DNA of 64,000 bases from Micropterix aruncella (Eukaryota > Arthropoda > Insecta > Lepidoptera > Micropterigidae), in NCBI GenBank assembly GCA_944548615.1, contig OX155957.1, forward strand, positions 5,383,376-5,447,375, in the 5' to 3' direction. The notes below the pieces were generated by a model. It had not been told where the DNA came from, made no database searches, and saw nothing but the letters and a program-made list of their open reading frames with translations. Position numbers and translations under genes: made by a program. Positions 43,501 to 52,500 of this stretch are shown here, piece after piece (the stretch's first letter is position 1; each line of letters begins with the position of its first letter).

Positions 43501-46500
43501 GCCCAGATAAACTAACTAACTAACTATGCAGACAAACTTATTTGTTAATAATCTTTATTTCCACAATGCTCTCATGTACCACTGCACTGTGATTAGGTTA
43601 GTTGCAAGATATTGCCATGTGGCAAGAAGCTCGCTTTTTTGTATTTTATTTTTTGTACAATTAAAGAGTTTATTATTATTATTATTATTAAGTTTCGGGT
43701 TGGTTATCAGTGGTCTGACACCCGCCCTTAGATCTCCATGTGGAGCCTTTGTACATTACCCCAAGTATACTTTCTGGCCTACTGGTCCTGCAGCCAGCTC
43801 TCGCTAGGGGCTATTTGCAGAATCCACAAAGATCGGGTCTCGCGTATTTCTGCTTCCAAATAATTTCCTTTCTTTTGTGAATAATGCTGGGCGTCGTGAA
43901 AGAGGCAAGTTGTCCAGCATTATTCACAAGTGCAGGTGTCTGTTAAGCCTACAATGCCCAGTGAGCATGCCCATGCCCACTACACGGTCCTGTGGCATAG
44001 TGGTTCGCCTGATCTTATATTGTAAGGTTCTGGGTTTGATTCCCGGCTGGGTCATCATTTTCCATTAGGATAATTAAATGCAATAACAAGACCCACACCT
44101 ATACACATGTTACTTGCACACTTACATATAAACACCTAATAGTGGAGTGTGATTATCATATTATAATAAACCCGCCCATTGTGAAATTTCACAATGACGT
44201 AGAAACAAACATATGATCAGCTCTCTCCCTGCTGCAATGCTCGAATTTTGCATTTCTCCATCTGTCCTTCACCCATCCTCTAGTCTTTTTGCGCAAAGCC
44301 GTTCTCGCATACCCCTTTGCCAGCGACAGTATAGGCTCAGATTTGATTGCAATTTCCTTTAACCCCTAGAGCCCCAATTGGCCGATATCGGCCACAAAAC
44401 GATTCAGCGTGATGGCTCCGTTTTAATTTAATTTGTTTTATTTTATTATGTTTTATAATGTTAATATGTTTTATTTTAATTATGGGTACAGTGGTTTGGC
44501 AGTAATGAATGTTTTGGTGAGACAGTGTCATAATGAAATTTTTTTACTAATTTTTACTAATTTTTTTTGGGACATCAACTTGTCAATCGGCTGAGGGGCC
44601 GAGGCCTGAAGGGTTAAGCCCCTTCTTGCCAGTCCATCTGCTTCCTCGTTTCCCTGAATTCCACTGTGTCTTCTTACCAGCAGCTAACTGTTCCATGCAG
44701 ATTGGGCTATATGACCTGTTTGTCATTTTGGATCATAGTTTAACACCCATTTGGTAGCCTTCTTGAAGAGGGACAAACCTGGAAAGGTCTCTGTCTACGA
44801 TCCCACCTGTCTATCACTACCACAACTATGACTGGATGGCAGTGAGTCGTAATGGAGAAAAATGGCTGTACACAAAACACACACTTGACTTTTCAAAAAA
44901 AAACATTTTTTTTAATGAAAAGTCTGAATTGAAACATTTTTTATTTGTAGAATCACCTATTTGTCTGGTGCTCAACAATAAAAACCCTGTATATCAATTT
45001 GCTTACCTTGTATCTGCCTATTTCAACCTGCTTCAAACTTGCGATTCCCGTCACTTTAATTTAATTTAATTTTTTGTTCAGACAGATCCACTACCCACCT
45101 GAAGCGACGAGCATCATGCTGACCGTCCGTATTCTGGCGTTGATAATCCAAAGTCCCAACCCGCCGACGACAGTAGCACTACTGAAGCAATTCTACCATC
45201 GTACAATAAGCGAAGATACTCAGCTGGTGCACAAACTACTCGGGAAGGAATTCGCCGTGCAGCTCGAAACGCTGCGGACAATGACCGCCGCCGCTCTGAC
45301 TTCAGAGCATGTTCAAGAGGTTACTTATTTACTTGCTCTCGTCACCCCATAGGGGTAATTTTTGAATCAATAGAGAAAATATTGAATACGAGATGATGTC
45401 ATTCTCTATTCATAATGCTTTTCATTAACCCTTGTTAGTTGTACTGGGCGTTCCTCCGCAAGTCGTCATCCAGTGTGCCTATTTTGCGTGTAACGGGGAT
45501 AGCGCTATTCCACCCACCCCAGCTCCTCGACGAAAGCCAGCAGGGCTTTCAGGTTTCCTGCCGCCTCGCGCAGGGTGCCTGGGGTCCCAAGGTGTTTTGT
45601 CCTGTATACTTCTACCTGTTTACAATCTAGCAGAATGTGTTTTGTGGTTTCTTCCGCCTCCATGCATGCTCTGCACATAGGGCTATTTGTTCCGCCCATG
45701 TTGAAGAGGTGTTTGTTTAGTGTGTTGTGTCCTGTTATCAGTCCCACTAGTTTGCGTAGTTGGGGCCTTTTTGTCCTTAGAAGTGTTTTGGTAAGTTTGT
45801 GGTTGTATTCCACTACTATTTCTTTGGTTTGTCTGCAGGTGTCTATCTCTTTCCAGTGTGTTTGATGTAGTTGTTTGCAGTGGTTGTCAAGTTGGTTGTT
45901 TATGTGCGAGTAGGGTAGGGGCACGATAGGTTCGGGTCCGTATGCCGGTGTGTCTGAGCCCTTACGGGCCATTTTAACCTTGGAGTAAATGGCCATTTTA
46001 ACCTTGGAGTAATGGGTAGCCCTTACGGGCCATTAACCCTTGGAGTAAATGGGTATTTTCATGGATGCATCTGTCTCTTTTGCAGGATTTTCGGCGACAT
46101 CGACTTAAAGTACTATAACTACGAAACTACTACACCAATCATAAAAAGATTGCATGCACAATGATTGCATTGAAATTTCGAATATAGAATATTGAAATAT
46201 CATTTTGTAAAACAATTAGATAATTATGAATAAATATGAGAACGTCAAAGAAGTGAAAAAAACGCGCGACCAGATTTGGTCGACTACATACTCAACGGAT
46301 AATTGTTTCGCGACCAGATTTGGTTGACTCATACTCAACGGGTTAAGGGTACTGGACACACAAGCTCATTAAAAAGCATGCTTGGCGAGTTTGTTTAAAA
46401 CTAGCATTCTCTTCAACTGTACACATTTGCTTGTGTTAGGCATACTTATTTTAAGCATACTCTTGAATAAGTGTGGTCATAGCAAACAATTGACACACCC

Positions 46501-49500
46501 TTTGAGGACCATAAGCTTTGCAATAGAGTATGGAAGTTTAGGATACATAAAACTTCTAAATGGCAATGTAAATAACATGTATTTCAAGTTTTGTGAAAAT
46601 TGGTTCAATAGATTTTGTATACTTAAATTGACATGACTTAAAATTCCCTGTGGTCCATAAAGATGCAAAGTTGCAACTTTTTCCCTAATTTTATTATTTT
46701 ATTATTTTACTCAGAAATCATATGTACCTACTAAAAAAATCTAATTGAAGAAGTCAGCATAAATATTTTATTTATTTATTTAACCCGTTGAGTATGAGTC
46801 AACCAAATCTGGTCGCGAAACAATTATCCGTTGAGTACGAGTCGACCAAATCTGGTCGCGCGTTTTTTTCACTTCTTTGACGTTCTCATATTTATTCATA
46901 ATTATCTAATTGTTTTACAAAATGATATTTCAATATTCTATATTCGAAATTTCAATGCAATCATTGTGCAGTTGTTCTTTTTATGATTAGTGTAGTAGTT
47001 TCGTAGTTATAGTACTTTAAGTCGATGTCGCCGAAAATCCTGCAAAAGAGACAGATGCATCCATGAAAATACCCATTTACTCCAAGGGTTAAAATCATCA
47101 GAGTCTGTTTGTCATTTGCGATATTTAAAAAAAGGGTATATTTTAAACCATCATTTATTTTCTTATATTAAAATGCTATTGTCTCAATAACAGATATAAA
47201 TATAATTTATAAATTATTCGTATGTGATAATTTATAAAATTATTTTGAAGTTATGGGACACATATGTTCTATGTTTCTTAAAGGGTTAAACGCAGGCTCT
47301 AGGCCAAAAGTTAATTCCATCAGTTCCATTAGCATAGGTCAACGTAATAATCCTAATGCTTGCAACCAAATTGTTTAAGAAACTATTAGCGAAAAAAAAG
47401 AATGATTTGCATCCGTAATTGGATAAATAAAAAAGAAACCCTATGAACAAGTAATCGATTGTTGGTAGAGATGCGATGGGATAGAAATGAATGGGAAAGG
47501 CACCGATGTCAAAGCGCGCCGAAGATTTCCCATTGCGAGAAGACTTTCGTCGATTGTATTCGAATGCAATGTTGTGTCAAAATTTAATTTTACTATCAAA
47601 ACACCTCATATTTGAATGCAGCCTTGTGTCAAAATTTTATTTTACTATCAAAACACGATCATATTTGAATGCAGCATTGTGTCAAAATTTCATTTTACTA
47701 TCAAAACATGCTCATAGTTGAATGCAGCGTTGTGTCAAAATTTCAATTTGATCGATCGACTACTTTCGTGTTTTGCGAGCACAAACATACATAGGCTGAT
47801 TTTTTATATATTAAGATGTGTGAACTTGAGTACCTATGAATTTCAAATAATATTCCTTTATGTTTCAGTTCCTCACTCCTGAGGGATTTTGCACGCTGAT
47901 GGCGCTGATAGGCACGAATGCGCAGGGCATTGGCTCAAGTCCGTTGGCGCAGTGGGTGCACAATGTCAGTGATCTTCCGCTGAATGAGTTTCAGAAGGCC
48001 AAGCTCGATAACGTTATTGATTTCCTTTATGATCAGGTGGAAGCTGGTACGTATAGGTTTAGGACTTTTAGCCTTAGAATATGCCTTTTTTTTTTCATTT
48101 ATTCACATACATTAGAACACCGATTATCCAAACACTACTTATCTGAGTAACCGGTCATCCGAAGAGTCATTTAGTTATAAATAGGATAGAAAACGAATTT
48201 ACCGCGTGAAATTTGTAGGACCCGACGTTTCGGTGACGTTGCAGCCGCCGTTGTCTACCCTAGACAACGGCGGCTGCAACGTCACCGAAACGTCGGGTCC
48301 TACAAATTTCACGCGGTAAATTCGTTTTCTATCCTATTTATAATGTCAAACAACCGCGATAGTCTTCGATTTTATATTACGAGTCATTTAGTGTCGTTTT
48401 TTCTCTGCTTATATTATTATGTAATCCTGACATAATAAATTTAACTGGTTTAATTTAAAAATTTGTTTGATTGACTTTGTTAAACGAGTAAATAATGATT
48501 CCATACCTTATTTGTATATTTTTAACCCTTTTGCACTCGAGCGGCGCCATTGCGGCACCCGGGCAGTTTATTGCAGACGTAATATTATATTTAAAAATAA
48601 TATTCTATATTTATATAAATTATTATGCATATATTAACAGTATCATATTTTTATTTATATTATTTCATATATTTTTAAGCACTGCTTTTAAAATTGTATT
48701 TATATATTTTAATTAATTATAAATATGTTTATACCATATAGCATTTATTATTTATTAACCCTTGGAGTAAATGGGTATTTTCATGGTTGCATCTGTCTCT
48801 TTTGCAGGATTTTCGGCGACATCGATCTTAAAGTACTATAACTACGAAACTACTACACCAATCATAAAAAGAACAACTGCACAATGATTGCATTGAAATT
48901 TCGAATATAGAATATTGAAATATCATTTTGTAAAACAATTAGATAATTATGAATAAATATGAGAACGTCAAAGAAATGAAAAAAACGCGCAACCAGATTT
49001 GGTCGACTCGTACTCAACGGATAATTGTTTCGCGACCAGATTTGGTTGACTCATACTCAACGGGTTAAAATCGTATTTACGTATATGTGTATTTGCCATA
49101 TTGTATTACCTACATTGTATTATTCTTACAAATTTCGTATTTTGATGTGTATTATAGTGTTATTTATTTATTTTGATATATTATTCAATCTTAATTAAGT
49201 ACATTCATTGAATATAAAAATAAAAAGCTTTTTTTACTTTAATTAGGCTAATTGTTACGTAAGTTGTTTTACTTATTTCAGTTATTTACTCTGACCCGCC
49301 TAGATATGGGACATTTAAGTCCTAGTTAGGTGGGCACTGAGCATTAGCTGCATTTCGGTGTTCAATTTTTCCAAGTTACTTATAACATTGATAACAATGG
49401 GGCTAAATGTACAAACAAATAAATGAATAAAGTATTAATCTAAAAATAAAAAAAAATATAGTATAGTAGACACTAGTATTTCGTAGCATTTTACATAACA

Positions 49501-52500
49501 ATTTATTTGAACTATGTTCTATGTCACCTTTTTAGTGCATGGCATGTAAATAAAATACAAACGGAGCTGCCATGGAATTCACCGACCAAAAATCAGGCCC
49601 ATCATATATAATTATTACACTTCTGGGAGGTGAAGGGTGGATTCCGGACTTACGACCGGCGGTGGTAGGTTTAGGACAGCTGTCTTGCCACATGTGAACG
49701 TTCACCTTACCACCCATTCACTCCCCCTTCGAAGCCATAGAATTTGAGATGCAGAAATCGCGGTTTTAGATAATTTTTCTAGAAAGGAGTTGATTATTTT
49801 CCTGGAGAGACCAAGATCTTTAAAAAGGTGAAACAAAGATTTAGCTGGCAGGCCACGAGCGCCTACTTCCACCGCGTGAAGGTGAACAGTGAAGCCGTTC
49901 CGGGTGACGGCATTTGCGAGGTCATGGTATTTGTTTAATTTGTACTCGTGGTCTTTTGGGATATTTGAGTAACGAATCATAAACACCAAATATCTGCCAT
50001 AGAGTAACTTGGGGACATCTATGAAAATCGGGCACAAACTTTTGCAATCATCTGATATAAGCGAAAAAGTAACAGAGACTAAAAACATTCCACTTTGGAT
50101 ATGGGCATAACAGCAATTTGCTGCCCGCCCATAATTTATTATTATTTATTCTAGACAGGAAGCTTTCTAGACAGGAAGCGAACGTCCGTCCCTGCGCCTC
50201 GTCCACTGCTTACATTTAGCTCAATTCTCAACAGTGTGTATCTGTATGAGTGTATTCCTCTACGATAGAGCATAAACGCTTCATCCGATTGAGCTGAAAT
50301 TTGACTTGCAGGCATCATGCGTTCATGGGAAGAGTTAAAAAGATTTTAGTTGAAATCAGTCCATCAGAGGGCGCGCTAGTCGTACTTCAATCTCAAAATA
50401 TTGCAGAGAGACTTGAAATTCAATACAGAGATGCCTTGTTGGACAAAAATACGACATATTTAAGAAAAAATATAATTTTTAGAAAAATACCATTTAAATA
50501 CTACAAATTGGCGGACGGGGAAGGCTGGGTTTGCAAGGGGAAAGGGGGGGTTGGCGGGAGGGCTTATCTACTTGCCGGGAAAGTCTTGGGGGTGACTACC
50601 GATTTTTTTTACTATGATTTGACGTGGGAATTTTTGCTTACTTTCTAAGGGTATTCCATTTAACTTGGCAGAAGCGGGAAGTTTCCTCAATTCGGAAGGG
50701 TCCGGTCTTTATCAACTGCAGAGTGCCTGCAACCACAGCTGTCTTCCCAACGCACAGCCGGCATTTCCCTTCGGAAACCACACCCTGCAATTGAAGGCCC
50801 TCAAGAACATAAGTCCCGGAGATGAAATCTACATCAGCTACCTCGATGAGTGTGCTCTCGAGAGATCTCGCCACTCCAGGCAAAAGGTAAATGATGAATC
50901 ATCTTAAACATTGACATTCTGTTTCTCTCTCTTTTCCCTCCCCCCACCGTCACTTCTTGTTTCTCTCTCTTTCCCTCCTCCATCACTCCCTCCTCTACCT
51001 TTCTCTCCCCTCTCAAAAGGTCAAACTGTCATCAGTGTAGTTCTCATAGGCTCATCTATTAAAAATTAGATGAACTCATTTTAGATACTGTCAAATTTAT
51101 GTAGTCTTGAGTTTAAGTTTGCACTAAATATTGTAAGTAAATGTTTTTTATATGCTGTCTGACAATCTTACTAAACAAATGTGTAGGTTGACTGTAATAG
51201 ATTGTCTCTTAACCCCTCGAGCCTCAGAGGGGCCGATCGGACTCAAACGTAAAAGCACAGTTGCGCCTCATTGGGACCAATCGGACTCTAAAGTTAGTAT
51301 TCTAAAGTTCTAATATGCAACAATTCTAAAATGCAACAACAGTGTGGGAGAAATTAATATTTTGGTCAGCCGCCATAATAAATCTAAAATTTCCATAATT
51401 ATACATAGTCTTTTGAAGACATGCTCGCGAAATCTCGCGGCTCGAGGGGTTAAACAGCAACGATACTTACATAATCAGCTGGCGGACGTAAAATTCCATA
51501 AAATATTAAGGAGATGCTGATAGGCCACCCTTTCTTGATTTTACCGAATTCGAGGGCCATGACTATAATAAGATAAGATAAAAGTATTTAGTTCCAATAC
51601 AACCATAACAATTGTGTAGGAATGACATTAATTAATCTTAACCCTTCAGGCCTCGGCCCCTCAGCCGATTGACAAGTTGCTGTCCCAAAATTTTTTTGTA
51701 AAAAATTGTTAAAAAATTGAATCACGACACTGTCTCACCAAAACATAAATTACTGCCAAACCACTGTACCCATAATTAAAATGAAACATATTAACATAAT
51801 AAAACATAATAAAATCAAACAAATTAAATTAAATTAAAATTAAAACGGGGGCGTCACGCTGAATCGTGTTGTGGCCGATATCGGCCAATCGGGGCCTGAG
51901 GGGTTAAACTAGTTACTCAATTTAGCCAAGAGATGATATACAATATATAACTTTAAACTTACCAATTTATGAAAACAAAGACTATATCATAACAGTTTAC
52001 AACAAAACAATTAACGGTAAATAATATGTATTAGATAAATGGGTAGATACGCTGCTATGTATTTTCAAAATAATTTAAGAAGTCGTTATGAGCATACATG
52101 TTGATTTTAAGCAGATAGACTCGGATGGATCTCTTGAAAATATCGATGTTTTTAATCGCTTTTAATCTTTCAGGCAATTTATTAAAAAGTTTGAGGCCTA
52201 AGTATCGATTAGTCGCCTGGAACTTGGCAGTATGTGCAACGAACGGTTGGAGATACTGGGTTTTATTCCTGGTGTCATGCCGATGTACTTCCTCGTGGGG
52301 TATGGCCGAGCTCTTATTGCAATAGAATTCGCAAAGAGCTTCTTGAGCAAAAATCGCATATACGGTCAATATCCCTAGTTTTTGGAAGTGTTCACGACAT
52401 AACATTGTACCCGTTTAAATGATAGTTTTTTATAAGTATTAGCTGTGCGCTGCGGTTTCTCCCGCCGTTTAATTTAAATGAAATCGAATTATTTATAAAT

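Noticed and set aside
43986..44060. Possible tRNA gene
   Set aside because: A and B boxes are present, but there is no acceptor stem pairing, and the sequence continues into a repeat body shared with 27.4 kb; it is a SINE.
45000..45081. Possible extra SMYD5 coding sequence before exon 3
   Set aside because: Stops in frame and a clear TTGTTCAG acceptor define the exon start at 45082.
50301..50648. 115-aa plus-strand frame before SMYD5 exon 5
   Set aside because: Lies wholly in dispersed repeat family D and is not in phase as a SMYD5 exon.
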